From NCBI GenBank assembly GCA_030323885.1, contig JASIRB010000758.1, forward strand, positions 187,501-251,500: a stretch of DNA of 64,000 bases. The letters run 5' to 3'. Shown here one piece after another: positions 52,101 to 53,590 of this stretch. Made by a program: the position numbers and the translations under genes. This stretch comes from Branchipolynoe longqiensis. Its lineage: Eukaryota; Annelida; Polychaeta; Phyllodocida; Polynoidae. Under the pieces are notes generated by a model. The model did no database searches. It was given only the letters and a program-made list of their open reading frames with translations, and was not told the DNA's origin. Positions within the stretch are counted from its first letter, which is position 1. Each line of letters begins with the position of its first letter.

Positions 52101-53073
52101 GATAAGCTGATGTGATTTGCCAGACCAAGAAGAACCTTGATGTGAAATTTCATCAGGATCTGACCATTATTTAAAAATAGCTACAGTTGACTCATATTGT
52201 AGGTGGGAGTGATTGCATTACGGTGGGTGATTTGGTATATGAAGAAGAACCTTGGTGTGAAGTTTGATCAGGATATGATCATTAATAAAGAAACTACAAG
52301 GAAATGTTGTTATAATTAGTCTATTTAACAGCCCTAAATAAGGCACTTCTCTAGTGCATTAGCTAATACAACAAATCTTAAATTCAACAAACTTCAAATG
52401 CACATATCTCATTCAATTTTTGGAATATCCCAAAAATTCAAAAAGCAATTATAATTTGAATATTTGGAATAATTTGACAATTTACTGGGGTACCTAGTAT
52501 TGCTGTTTGTTTGAGTTTTACGTTCTGACAACATCTAAGGTCATGTTAGGACGGGCGATATATGGGAATATATAACCAATGTACAATGTTTGTTTGTTTG
52601 TTGTTGTTGTTTTACGTCCTAGCAACATCATGTACAATGTGGTTGCCATATATAAATATAAAATTCCAGTGGGCGAGTGACAGTATTTTGTGCCACTGGT
52701 AGGGTTGGGGTGGTGGCGCCACCTGGCCCAACTGTGAAAAAGGAGTCACCCATAAAGTAGCACACAACATATGGGTCATCATATAGGGAACATTTCCTGT
52801 CACGCCTTTATACTCGCATAATTGTTATACATCACATATAAATATGAGATTTACAAATTATCGCGAGCATTACAAATATTGTGGACTCTACATTACTAAT
52901 AATCGGAAAGCCCGTAGAATGTCTGACAGGCATTCAAATGGCACTAGTGACGTCAGAATACCATCCACATGGCGACAATTACACAACAGAGTGAGTGCAC
53001 TTACGAAGAAGACGATGTTGAAGAGAAAGAGGATGTACTTCATGCAAGAAGCGTTACAGCTTAAGCCGCCCAT
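16079..53073 (-). CDS. tetraspanin, 261 aa, eight coding exons
   Basis: Predicted four-pass membrane scaffold that would organise other proteins into tetraspanin-enriched membrane domains at the plasma membrane or endosomes (family knowledge). Exons are 23, 70, 25, 35, 23, 41, 28 and 16 codons plus stop, all in phase 0. Visible marks: TM1 spans exons 1-2; TM2 runs into the GCCGACKES loop; TM3 is the whole 75-nt exon 3; the large extracellular loop has the CCG motif (LKCCGAV), then TCCK, NC and GC, giving six cysteines, with possible N-glycosylation at NAT and NAS; TM4 is in exons 7-8 and the tail is RVRKEINY. Cysteines near TM1 (LSCNASC) could be palmitoylated. The nearest named subfamily (CD63-, CD9- or CD151-like) cannot be decided by eye. 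The 37-kb length is caused by inserted repeats. Expression is not testable here. Confidence 0.93.
16143..17158. repeat. 51-bp minisatellite, ~20 units, next to exon 8 acceptor
   Basis: Unit includes CAATACGGTACAATGTCAAC and TACTAAGGGGGCAGTA. 51 bp is 17 codons, so the array is open in several frames and gives false 94-242 codon proteins. Units alternate between ACACTGTATACT and ACACAGTATACT and between CAGTACTTT and CAGTACATT, suggesting a higher-order block structure. Confidence 0.95.
17159..18509. other. intron 7, unassigned part
   Basis: Holds MITE-I-like ends near 17465-17535 and 18426-18470 (TGATACATAATGTATTATGC then CAGTATAAATGCATGG). From 17820 to 18330 there is a GC-richer block containing GGCATTTTATTGAG, like the minus-strand end of an old inserted sequence. 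No exon motif found. Confidence 0.35.
18510..19235. repeat. 0.7-kb G-rich purine tract
   Basis: Nearly all G and A on the plus strand, with dense GGGGAGGGGG runs able to form G-quadruplex or triplex structures. Proline-rich or glycine/arginine-rich open frames here are composition artefacts. Since the gene is on the minus strand, the transcript would be C/T-rich here. Confidence 0.9.
18958..19270 (-). repeat. extra copies of the exon 7 donor
   Basis: On the minus strand ATTCAGGTAACACCTCGTG (about 18955-18973), ATTCATGTAACACATGATG (about 19096-19114) and ATTCAGGTAACACGTGATC (about 19239-19257) copy the real ATTCAGGTAACACATGATC at 19566. The first two follow AGGAGTACACT instead of exon sequence. 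Confidence 0.75.
19244..19530 (-). pseudogene. duplicated 3' end of exon 7, split by a SINE
   Basis: The plus strand has GTTACCTGAATGACAGCGAT to GCC at about 19245-19267 and GCCTACACCGATGAGA at 19508-19523. Joined, they match the donor half of exon 7 at 19561-19600. A SINE-A short copy lies between them. This is a tandem copy of part of a coding exon, then broken by insertion. Confidence 0.75.
19269..19500 (+). mobile_element. SINE-A short variant inside the exon 7 duplicate
   Basis: tRNA-like head GGGATGGCCGAATGAGTTCG, B box GGGTTCGAACCC, linker, then the alternative end CGATTGAAATGTCCCCTGCT and an A-rich run. No long central block. Confidence 0.75.
19566..19649 (-). CDS. tetraspanin exon 7 (start of TM4)
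   Basis: 28 codons, GCYPKLMSWTDKHAGILIGV then GIGIAVIQ: last loop cysteine and most of TM4. An 84-nt exon here is usual for the family. The acceptor is GTGTGCCGCAG and the donor GTAACAC. The 3' part of this exon with its donor is duplicated at 19244-19530. Confidence 0.93.
19650..20257. other. intron 6, unassigned part
   Basis: Contains ATGTTGTTGTTGAAGATTTATACTGCC and a segment near 20150-20235 that may be a diverged tRNA-like SINE head (ACTCTAACCACTCCGCCACAG). Nothing coding recognised. Confidence 0.35.
20258..20482 (+). mobile_element. SINE-A short variant
   Basis: Head GGGATGGCTGAATGAGTTGA, B box GGGTTCGAACCC, and the GAAATTTCCGCTGCTTAATT ending, followed by a poly-C run. Confidence 0.75.
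20512..20602. repeat. 24-bp tandem repeat, ~4 units
   Basis: Unit GAAAGCGTGATAATTGGCCA plus TTTT; the last unit is partial. Confidence 0.85.
20603..21207. other. intron 6, unassigned AT-rich part
   Basis: I see no gene, exon motif or repeat family. Confidence 0.35.
21208..21545 (+). mobile_element. SINE-A full-length copy
   Basis: Good reference copy: tRNA-like head with GGATGGCCGAATGAGTTAGA and GGGTTCGAACCC, linker TTATACTTGTTGCTTCCTAG, central block GTGACTGAGTGGGATATCAG to CAGCACTATAAAGTCGCC, then GATATGACCTTAGATGTTGC and an AACAAACAAAC tail. Confidence 0.85.
21546..22162. other. intron 6, possible decayed MITE
   Basis: GGCCGTGTTCGATTATGACC at 21655 and CGGGTCATCCGAGTCGTCAG nearby resemble an inverted-repeat transposon end, with CCCGAGCGTGTTCG near 21986 as a possible partner. 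Limits and family uncertain. Confidence 0.3.
22163..22465 (+). mobile_element. SINE-A copy
   Basis: Truncated tRNA-like head, then full linker, central block and GATATGACC-type 3' part (here TATATGACCTTAGATGTTGC). It lies about 85 bp from the exon 6 donor, in intron 6. Confidence 0.75.
22549..22671 (-). CDS. tetraspanin exon 6 (large loop, later cysteines)
   Basis: 41 codons, FPQTCCKMDTLDIKNPVADN to GKDFYSQ, carrying three of the six loop cysteines (CC and NC). The acceptor is CACCTTTTCCAG and the donor GTTGGT, which is weaker than the others. A SINE-B insertion begins about 12 bp upstream of the acceptor. Confidence 0.9.
22684..23037 (-). mobile_element. SINE-B with target site duplication, beside exon 6
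   Basis: Complete SINE-B in the minus orientation. Flanks are CAGGAAGCATATG at 22683-22695 and CAGGAAGCATACG at 23036-23048, a 13-bp target duplication with one mismatch. The insertion is in intron 5 immediately upstream of the exon 6 acceptor. Confidence 0.82.
23285..24145. repeat. 79-bp minisatellite, ~11 units, each with TGACGTCA
   Basis: Each unit has TAACCTACATAATCCACCCT, GTGTGACGTCACA and ACTAATAATAGCCACGTGGT. TGACGTCA is a full CREB/ATF palindrome and CACGTG an E-box core. Two unit types differ by linked changes: CAGAACG with CCACGTGG, and CATAACG with CCATGTGG. It lies in tetraspanin intron 5. Confidence 0.95.
24243..24407 (+). mobile_element. MITE-C copy 4
   Basis: ACAATAAAACCTCTCTATAC to TTTAGAGAGATTTTACTGC, about 165 bp with a shortened left half. 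Confidence 0.7.
24538..25040 (-). repeat. 95-bp minisatellite containing copies of the exon 5 donor
   Basis: About five units. The minus strand of each reads CCAGTAAGTCTACTCTC then TATCACCAACAATGGTGC. The real donor is at 25035-25040; copies of the same hexamer are at 24918-24923, 24823-24828, 24728-24733 and 24633-24638, spaced 95 bp, with the first spacing enlarged to 117 bp. Confidence 0.95.
25041..25109 (-). CDS. tetraspanin exon 5 (CCG motif)
   Basis: 23 codons LKCCGAVNASDYKNNPFLNP plus TNP. CCG is the defining motif of the tetraspanin large loop; NAS is a glycosylation sequon. The acceptor is TCCTTTTTAG and the donor GTAAGTCTAC. The donor is the first unit of the 95-bp array. Too short for simple ORF finding; found by the CCG motif and frame fit. 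Confidence 0.9.
25166..25517 (+). mobile_element. MITE-B, near complete
   Basis: TAAAGTTGCACAGTCCGACG to ATCGGACTTTGCAGCTTTAA, about 352 bp, in intron 4, starting 56 bp upstream of the exon 5 acceptor. Confidence 0.75.
25518..26408. other. intron 4, MITE-I copy and unassigned DNA
   Basis: At 25665-25815 a MITE-I copy (TGGCGCCACCTGGCCCAACT, then CACCCATAAAGTAATACACA) matches 52725-52840. The rest, including two GTCAATAACG words near 26168 and 26205, shows no gene. Confidence 0.45.
26409..26627 (+). pseudogene. LINE reverse transcriptase C-terminal fragment
   Basis: Plus-strand frame from 26409 reads GGHTLKLVKPRA, then after one TGA at 26484-26486 NRIINIWNSLPQNVIDAESI and NSFKNRLEKAW, ending at TAA 26625-26627. 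The pattern RVIxxWNSLPxxVVxAxSVNSFKNRLDKxW ends many non-LTR reverse transcriptases of the CR1/L2 type. It is 5'-truncated and has an in-frame stop, so it is dead. It lies opposite in strand to the tetraspanin, within intron 4. Confidence 0.8.
26765..28460. repeat. 1.7-kb 18-bp pyrimidine-rich tandem array
   Basis: Unit CTCTCTACAACTTTCTCC with variants CCCC, GT and CATC. Eighteen bp is six codons, so it gives a false 603-codon open frame (SPSLQL repeats). Longer blocks are themselves duplicated, for example the segment with CTGTCTCTACAACTTTCC at about 27450 and 27785. Confidence 0.95.
28461..28858. repeat. 12-bp TCTACAGCTTTC tandem array
   Basis: Unit TCTACAGCTTTC with the variant TCTACAGCTCCG. 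It continues directly from the 18-bp array and shares the TCTACA core, so it probably derives from it. It ends about 90 bp from the exon 4 donor. Confidence 0.95.
28951..29055 (-). CDS. tetraspanin exon 4 (large loop, first part)
   Basis: 35 codons, ISNELTTSMQKQLVT through NGLQHG, the helical start of the large extracellular loop with one NAT glycosylation sequon. The donor is GTAAGTGG. The acceptor ATAATGCAG has a weak pyrimidine tract and a MITE-B end lies 32 bp upstream of it. Confidence 0.9.
29087..29322 (-). mobile_element. MITE-B, truncated
   Basis: Starts TTAAAGCTGCATAGTCTGAT and runs to ATATATTTATCTCAGAA, where a SINE-A fragment begins; the other end is missing. Its end is 32 bp from the exon 4 acceptor. 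Confidence 0.7.
29325..29492 (+). mobile_element. SINE-A 3' half
   Basis: AGGATAATGTGACTGAGTGG through the central block to TAAAACTCCAACAAACAAA. The tRNA-like head is absent. Confidence 0.75.
29630..29935 (-). mobile_element. SINE-A copy
   Basis: Minus-strand copy from the GTTTGCTTGTTGTTTGACGT tail side to the GGGTTCGAACCC B box near 29890; the outermost head is altered. Confidence 0.75.
29938..30122 (+). mobile_element. SINE-B 3' half
   Basis: GTGGGAAAGTGCATATAAAA to AATAGCCGATGATAAAAGAT and a GTCGTTAAATAAAGCA end. It lies between the SINE-A copy and exon 3. Confidence 0.72.
30380..30454 (-). CDS. tetraspanin exon 3 (TM3)
   Basis: Exactly 75 nt encoding YAGLLILVFILEITAAILVI plus VYKNK. 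A 75-nt exon carrying TM3 is typical of animal tetraspanin genes. Preceded by TTTCAG and followed by GTACGT. Confidence 0.94.
30476..30610. mobile_element. MITE-I-like fragment
   Basis: GATGCATAACGCATTACGCG then AGTATAAATGC matches the terminal words of MITE-I. It begins 21 bp upstream of the exon 3 acceptor, so it occupies the branch-site region. Confidence 0.4.
30724..31039 (+). mobile_element. MITE-F copy 2, complete
   Basis: GGGCCGCGTTCAGG at the left and CCTGAACGCGGCCC at the right are a perfect 14-bp inverted repeat; 316 bp in all. GC-rich, with GACGTCTCGGCGACG-type words. Open frames of 91-140 codons here are repeat shadows. Confidence 0.8.
31118..31182 (-). mobile_element. solo terminal fragment of a DIRS element
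   Basis: GGACCCGGATGTGCTTCCTT, CAGCCTGAGGC and TAGTACCGAGGTAAAA match the right end of the second DIRS copy at 51406-51471. No internal region is nearby, so it is a relic of an earlier insertion. Confidence 0.75.
31440..32002. repeat. AT-rich TATACATA repeats
   Basis: TATATATACATATATAAATG-like words with a loose 30-bp period near 31800-32000, directly beside the DIRS left end. Confidence 0.7.
32003..32120 (-). repeat. DIRS copy 1, left inverted terminal repeat
   Basis: Begins TAGTATAGTTATACGAGTCT. 32003-32092 is inverted at 32226-32315 with near identity, and 32088-32120 is inverted at 37365-37398. Confidence 0.88.
32226..32361 (-). repeat. DIRS copy 1, internal complementary region
   Basis: CCCTAGCCCACATCTATCCG to ATAACTATACTA is the complement of the left terminus; it runs directly into TTTACCTCGGTAAACAGCCT and CAGGCTAGGGA, the complement of the right terminus at 37392-37436. 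The junction of both complements is the diagnostic DIRS arrangement. Confidence 0.85.
32445..33554 (-). CDS. DIRS tyrosine recombinase, copy 1
   Basis: Site-specific recombinase that would insert the circular DNA copy into the genome. The frame has 369 residues and overlaps the end of the RT frame by about 150 bp in another frame. Catalytic residues of the family are visible in order: arginine in GHRGQTIVAL (about residue 207), HSTRG (His-x-x-Arg, near 317), HAGWK (near 340) and the tyrosine nucleophile in KHYNKR (near 354). The N-terminal part, with IVSDAWRPGTVKMYTTYLKK, is the SAM-like core-binding domain. The true start may differ because the overlap suggests translation by frameshift or reinitiation. 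Length is in the usual range and no stop interrupts it. Confidence 0.92.
   Translation of the reverse strand: MGHATLAASSFTTGKRSYTIPKKTRESDAPRTASGSRRRVNDAPIGIPFLRKQLQQFGLDRITEDRIVSDAWRPGTVKMYTTYLKKWGVHCLLMKVKPTNPKISQVARFLRSLEDEGLSFGSINAARCALSIILPRIDGETVGKHYVICYLLRSIYQRNPPKPKYSRFWDVSIVFKLFQAWPHNSWLDIKQLGFKVAVLLLLVTGHRGQTIVALSLTGLEIDKQQATFDLEKLLKSNTLGDPLSTVHLDCFPNDRKLCVVSAIRAYIYKTKDLHASQQLLVSFIKPHKAISRDTLARWTITVLKLAGVDTSKYSSHSTRGAMVSKARVLGISMKRILAHAGWKTAKSFAKHYNKRLEKPTGVAKRLLAN
33404..35254 (-). CDS. DIRS reverse transcriptase / RNase H / methyltransferase-like, copy 1
   Basis: 616 residues. RT motifs: LDLTILNKRVEYRHFKM, ASVDLQDAYYTLPI, NGLACAPRLFTKLL and the catalytic YIDDS (about residue 195). 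RNase H follows with TDASLEGWG, LELHAIYLGL, LTDNTTAM and HIPGSQNTLADYKSR, so all four acidic/His positions are present. After it, about 480-600, WGTPEVDLFAS...DAFAITW...FPPFSIIS...VVPDWDTQPW resembles the phage-type N6-adenine methyltransferase domain known in DIRS elements, with FPPF where active enzymes have a (D/N)PPY motif. The first codon of this reading is GTG; the frame stays open upstream into the Gag overlap, so the protein is probably made as an extension or frameshift product and its start is undefined. Confidence 0.93.
   Translation of the reverse strand: MAGNISNHISEWHKITSDQEIIEIVRGVQIPFTQIPVQSIIPFPYNIQPVERDALTKQVHKFFEKGIIQKVTHCSGQFISNIFSRPKPNGDVRMILDLTILNKRVEYRHFKMFSLDTARDLITPDAWMASVDLQDAYYTLPIMEQYRKFLRFIWDNQLYEFTCMPNGLACAPRLFTKLLKPVFSVMARKGHIMFPYIDDSFIIASTQIGCVNAVLDLCALLTKLGFYVHQQKSVFKPTKQLKCLGFILDTQSLTVSITEQKLIKFMTTATQLIKLSKPKIRQVAVLIGIMTSYAPAVLYGKAHIKSLEIDKNLALTRTKGNFERKMFISQEGLQDIGWWMQHIASSPNPIRMAEPNTVITTDASLEGWGAHRDGVTTGGRWLDDEKSDYINALELHAIYLGLRSLVKINKSQVRILTDNTTAMAYIRNMGGTKSKSCNQLSKLIWNWAQAQQVWLTVAHIPGSQNTLADYKSRNFHDHLEWSLSTHLFNFVCEKWGTPEVDLFASRNNNKLPCYVSWHPEPDAWKVDAFAITWENNNFYIFPPFSIISRVVRKIGLEGTHAILVVPDWDTQPWLPAVSQLAKDRIRFPRKLGNLTHHGPLVVHGDVSTTPLLAFLF
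35321..36679 (-). CDS. DIRS Gag-like ORF1, copy 1
   Basis: About 452 residues from MATKRSKRGAAAAEG. The product is expected to bind the element RNA. The N-terminal third is acidic and serine-rich with a lysine/arginine block (KRRKKKKQ, KKKKRKRK) that could be a nuclear localisation signal. The middle (about 190-370) has a conserved-looking fold shared with copy 2. The C-terminus is rich in RGG/FGQGFRGRG-type repeats typical of RNA-binding tails. No zinc knuckle seen. An upstream in-frame extension to 36730 exists but adds residues unlike copy 2. Function is inferred from position. Confidence 0.8.
   Translation of the reverse strand: MATKRSKRGAAAAEGRVPSGVDEEYDSSPVLSAGPSTQPRAHILSDPDEDAVPDVPAPPDWEARFARLESHILTAKSPVSRKRRRPSVQEDSFEDFLDTDSAVELKAPPPPSPKRRKKKKQVISSGDEFTKERAESGLRKKRKTKSKKKKRKRKYSSSESSTESTSTESDSDTVYEGVYADIGTKVAKKVEKPKAKRVKTTTLMRETVNGHFRTFKPAEVISKLGDELTGIKGVPNSIIKEMDRDVNMTDDRKKFEDVLHTVHKAVLATLTAIVPVANRMQSENKFSSLAKTMDKGIAVLAAAGNYLSFRRYENVFKSVCTDAGKEVARSKKVTDNEGKEFTLYLAPEPIKGKPLDNTKMFGGQLQYLYKEVETAAKSGKNMDGKKKQEVPRFKKSRGDFRPRRFTRGTRPSSNFGQGFRGRGARPGWTDNTARPIGRGFNSSRPFPRGGSK
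36680..37364 (-). promoter_or_regulatory. DIRS copy 1 5' leader
   Basis: Non-coding leader between the right terminal repeat and Gag, well conserved with 50810-51405 of copy 2 (shared CGGGGTCGGGACCAGTGTAT and ACCCAGGAGCATCTCCAACA). Presumably contains the promoter and packaging signals; no TATA box is obvious. Confidence 0.5.
37365..37436 (-). repeat. DIRS copy 1, right inverted terminal repeat
   Basis: ATTGCTGGTACCGGACGTGC through CCTAGCCTGAGGC to TTTACCGAGGTAAAATA. It ends with a short palindrome TTTACCGAGGTAAA. Confidence 0.85.
37437..38494. other. intron 2, unassigned part
   Basis: A 44-bp imperfect palindrome lies at 38107-38150 (CATGTACGGACTACTACATA and its inverted partner). GC-richer than the flanks. 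The open frame at 38474-38773 is antisense to exon 2 and is not a gene. Confidence 0.4.
38495..38704 (-). CDS. tetraspanin exon 2
   Basis: 70 codons from VTGAAILGLGIWLRVDPK to ESSCLLFL: end of TM1, small extracellular loop, TM2 and the intracellular GCCGACKES signature. The acceptor is TGTGTCCCCCAG and the donor GTGAGC. The acceptor is the first unit of the 106-bp array at 38705-40320. Confidence 0.95.
38705..40320 (-). repeat. 106-bp minisatellite, ~15 units, starting at exon 2 acceptor
   Basis: Unit has GGATACATTGGTGTACAAGT, ACCATATGGTAACACAACAA and GTGTCAGTGATCTAGGGGAC. On the minus strand each unit reads CTGTGTCCCCTAG then ATCACTGACACGG, against CTGTGTCCCCCAG and GTTACTGGCGCCG at the true acceptor. 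GGGGACAC occurs at 38707 and then at about 105-bp steps to about 40280. Confidence 0.95.
40432..40780 (+). mobile_element. SINE-A full-length copy
   Basis: AAGATGGCCGAATGAGTTGA head, an extra GGATCCGAACCC-like segment in the head, linker, central block with ACTATAATAGTATAAAGCCA (a small internal duplication) and GATATGACCCTAGATGTTGC end. Confidence 0.8.
40930..41296. repeat. ~100-bp repeat AGATATAAAGAGAGATAAGA, first part
   Basis: Four units with AGATATAAAGAGAGATRAGA and CACTTCTTCCATAAAAGACA, continued at 42113-42310 after two inserted elements. Confidence 0.8.
41297..41601 (+). mobile_element. MITE with TIR TGTCCCAATAGA
   Basis: TATGTCCCAATAGAAGCACG at the left and GTGTCTATTGGGACAGAC at the right are inverted repeats, about 305 bp, no coding sequence. 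It sits inside the AGATATAAAGAGAG repeat. Confidence 0.6.
41602..42112 (+). mobile_element. MITE-D copy 2
   Basis: ACAGTACAACCCCATTAAAC to TTTAACGGGGTTATACTGC, the same two-part layout as 9930-10428, with GGTTAAACTGTATATACAT marking the internal boundary. Confidence 0.72.
42113..42315. repeat. ~100-bp repeat AGATATAAAGAGAGATAAGA, second part
   Basis: Two more units of the array interrupted at 41297. Confidence 0.75.
42432..42690 (-). mobile_element. SINE-A lacking the tRNA-like head
   Basis: GGTTGGCTGTTGGGGTTTTA tail side through the central block and GCGACGGGTATCGATTTT linker; truncated before the head. Confidence 0.72.
42805..42910 (+). mobile_element. SINE-A short variant, 3' fragment
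   Basis: ACTCAAAAATTGATATGTGT linker then AACAGTGGAATTTCCTCTGC and TTAATCAACTAATGTACCAA end. Confidence 0.6.
43085..43390 (-). mobile_element. SINE-A copy
   Basis: GTTTGTTTGTTGTTGTCATA tail side to CTACCGATTCGGCCACCACC, the complement of the GGTGGCCGAATCGGTAG-type head used by one SINE-A subfamily. Confidence 0.78.
43560..43885 (+). mobile_element. SINE-A full-length copy
   Basis: Head TTAATCGGTAGAGTGCTGGC with AGTTCGATTTCC B box, linker, central block and GATATGACCTTAGATGTTGC end. Confidence 0.8.
44105..44456 (-). mobile_element. MITE-B, diverged copy
   Basis: AGTCAGATGAGCGTGTCAAA to CAATGGACTCTGCAACTTTAA with the usual internal landmarks; ends more diverged than other copies. Confidence 0.6.
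44458..44935 (-). mobile_element. SINE-A short variant, split by another SINE-A
   Basis: GGGGAAATTTCCACCGTGGA at 44463 is the short-variant end; the linker resumes at 44869 as TACCCTATCCTAGTAATGCC. The gap is a full SINE-A. Confidence 0.72.
44526..44868 (-). mobile_element. SINE-A full-length, nested
   Basis: Full minus-strand copy from GTAGGTTAGGTTGGCATGG to TACCGATTCGGCCACTGCAT. Flanks CTATTCTAGT and CTATCCTAGT are a probable 10-bp target duplication with one mismatch. Confidence 0.78.
44936..45667. other. intron 1, unassigned part
   Basis: GC-richer sequence with GTTGCGCTTTATTGGCATCA near 45137. It resembles other blocks in the window that carry a reversed AATAAA (2200, 3640, 11735, 17860), but no shared body is clear. 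No gene supported. Confidence 0.3.
46070..46505 (+). mobile_element. LINE 3' end inserted into DIRS copy 2
   Basis: Interrupts a stretch that is continuous in copy 1. Flanks TTATTATA on both sides look like an 8-bp target duplication. The right end, GGAGAGCGGCAGTCAAGTAA to GCATGATGATGATG, matches the 3' tail of the LINE at 11000-11400. It is the 3' untranslated part of the same family, on the plus strand. Confidence 0.75.
46546..47663 (-). pseudogene. DIRS tyrosine recombinase, copy 2, broken
   Basis: Closely matches copy 1. Breaks: a 1-nt loss near 47290-47305 shifts the frame; the glutamine codons in SIYQRNPP and GHRGQTIV of copy 1 are TAA here (about 47193 and 47038). The part from HSTRG through HYNKR remains open at 46546-46968. 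No functional recombinase can be made. Confidence 0.9.
47513..49054 (-). pseudogene. DIRS RT/RNase H/methyltransferase-like, copy 2, N-terminal break
   Basis: 513 open residues with ASVDLQDAYYTVPI, NGLACAPRLFTKLL, YIDDS, the RNase H motifs TDASLEGWG, LELCAIYLGL and HIPGSQNTLAD, and the FPPFSIIS methyltransferase-like part. The coding sequence before it (49255-49746, with TSDQDILNIVKGVQIPF) is separated by the poly-C block, so the palm domain start is lost. RNase H has DSTTAM where copy 1 has DNTTAM. Confidence 0.9.
49095..49247. repeat. ~150-bp poly-C block inside the RT region
   Basis: Almost only C with rare A, T and G. In copy 1 the same place has about 50 bp of normal coding sequence (34955-35005). 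Either a sequencing or assembly artefact or a real homopolymer expansion. Confidence 0.85.
49743..50810 (-). pseudogene. DIRS Gag-like ORF1, copy 2, broken
   Basis: Two open parts, 50216-50785 and 49743-50210, in different frames. Copy 1 has GTTGGGAACACCC where copy 2 has GTTGGGACACC, a 2-nt loss. The N-terminal ~60 residues and the start codon are missing because about 225 bp between GTCGGAGAGGATA and AGAACGTGTTTATACC are absent. The lysine-rich block and the central region are conserved. Confidence 0.85.
51472..52500. other. intron 1, unassigned part
   Basis: Includes TTGATGTGAAATTTCATCAGGATCTGACCATTA at about 52140 and a similar TTGGTGTGAAGTTTGATCAGGATATGATCATTA at about 52250, a ~115-bp direct repeat. 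No gene; the 64-codon frame at 51841 has no motif. Confidence 0.4.
52505..52632 (-). mobile_element. two SINE-A tail fragments
   Basis: TTTGAGTTTTACGTTCTGAC to GTCATGTTAGGACGGGCG, then GTTTGTTTGTTGTTGTTGTT to ACGTCCTAGCAACATCA. Only the last 40-50 bp of each remain. Confidence 0.65.
52633..52850 (+). mobile_element. MITE-I copy
   Basis: Contains GTGGCGCCACCTGGCCCAAC and CACCCATAAAGTAGCACACA, ending CGCCTTTATACTCGCATAAT and TGTTATACATCACATA. Matches 25665-25815. Other sites show only one end, so the family may have several forms. It ends about 150 bp downstream of exon 1. Confidence 0.6.
53005..53073 (-). CDS. tetraspanin exon 1 (start codon)
   Basis: Encodes MGGLSCNASCMKYILFLF and five further residues of TM1, 23 codons. 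The donor is GTAAGTGC directly after the last TTC codon. This ATG is chosen because it gives the usual short cytoplasmic N-terminus with juxtamembrane cysteines and because TTTTCCAG, a good acceptor, lies 22 bp upstream, suggesting that a 5' UTR exon is spliced to position 53095. Confidence 0.88.
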
Positions 53074-53095
53074 GATGGAAGTTTGCTGTGGATTT
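53074..53095 (-). other. possible 5' UTR start of exon with upstream acceptor
   Basis: The minus strand reads TTCTTTTCCAG before AAATCC and the start codon. If used, a non-coding first exon lies further upstream, between 53.1 kb and the window end or beyond. I cannot locate it. Confidence 0.4.
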
Positions 53096-53124
53096 CTGGA
53101 AAAGAAAACAAAGAGCCTATTGTC

Positions 53125-53590
53125 GTGGGGTGATGAAAATGGGGAAATACTGCGCCTAGAGCGGGACTCGAACCCACATCTCTTTGCATTCCGGGCCAGT
53201 GTGCTAACCATTACACCACCTAGGCTCCCTGATATCAACACACTACCCACGCCTACTGTCTATGTGGTTACTTGCTGAGAGGTCAGTGCAGACACTACAC
53301 TCGTCCCCTGGATTGTAAGTCTTGTAATGCTTACATTACTAATACAGGCAAGCACTAACACATACTACACAGGGTAGGTTCAACAACCATACAGCGCAAG
53401 CTTGTCAGGATCCTGATCACGGCACCGTGTCTGGGGGTGATGAAAATGGGAATATGGCTAGAGCGGATCGAACATTTTTGCATTCGGGCCAGTGTGCTAC
53501 CATTACACCACTAGGCTCCTGTTCAACACCCCAGTACTGTCTATGTGGTTACTTGCCTGAGAGGTCAGTGCAGACCACTACACTATTAAA
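53125..53590 (-). repeat. duplicated ~200-bp tRNA-like repeat upstream of exon 1
   Basis: GGGTGATGAAAATGGG, the tRNA-like part, GTCTATGTGGTTACTTGC and GAGAGGTCAGTGCAGAC occur in the same order twice (from about 53138 and about 53436). The second copy has many single-base deletions. Confidence 0.75.
53150..53222 (-). tRNA. tRNA-like sequence, probably a SINE head or pseudogene
   Basis: The minus strand reads GCCTAGGTGGTGTAATGGTT, then AGCAC, and ends GGGTTCGAGTCCCGCTCTAG plus GC. The acceptor ends GCCTAGG/CTCTAGGC pair partly and A and B boxes are good, but I cannot draw a convincing anticodon stem. A decayed second copy at about 53450-53515 shares the flanks, so it is a repeat, not a lone tRNA gene. 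Confidence 0.35.
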
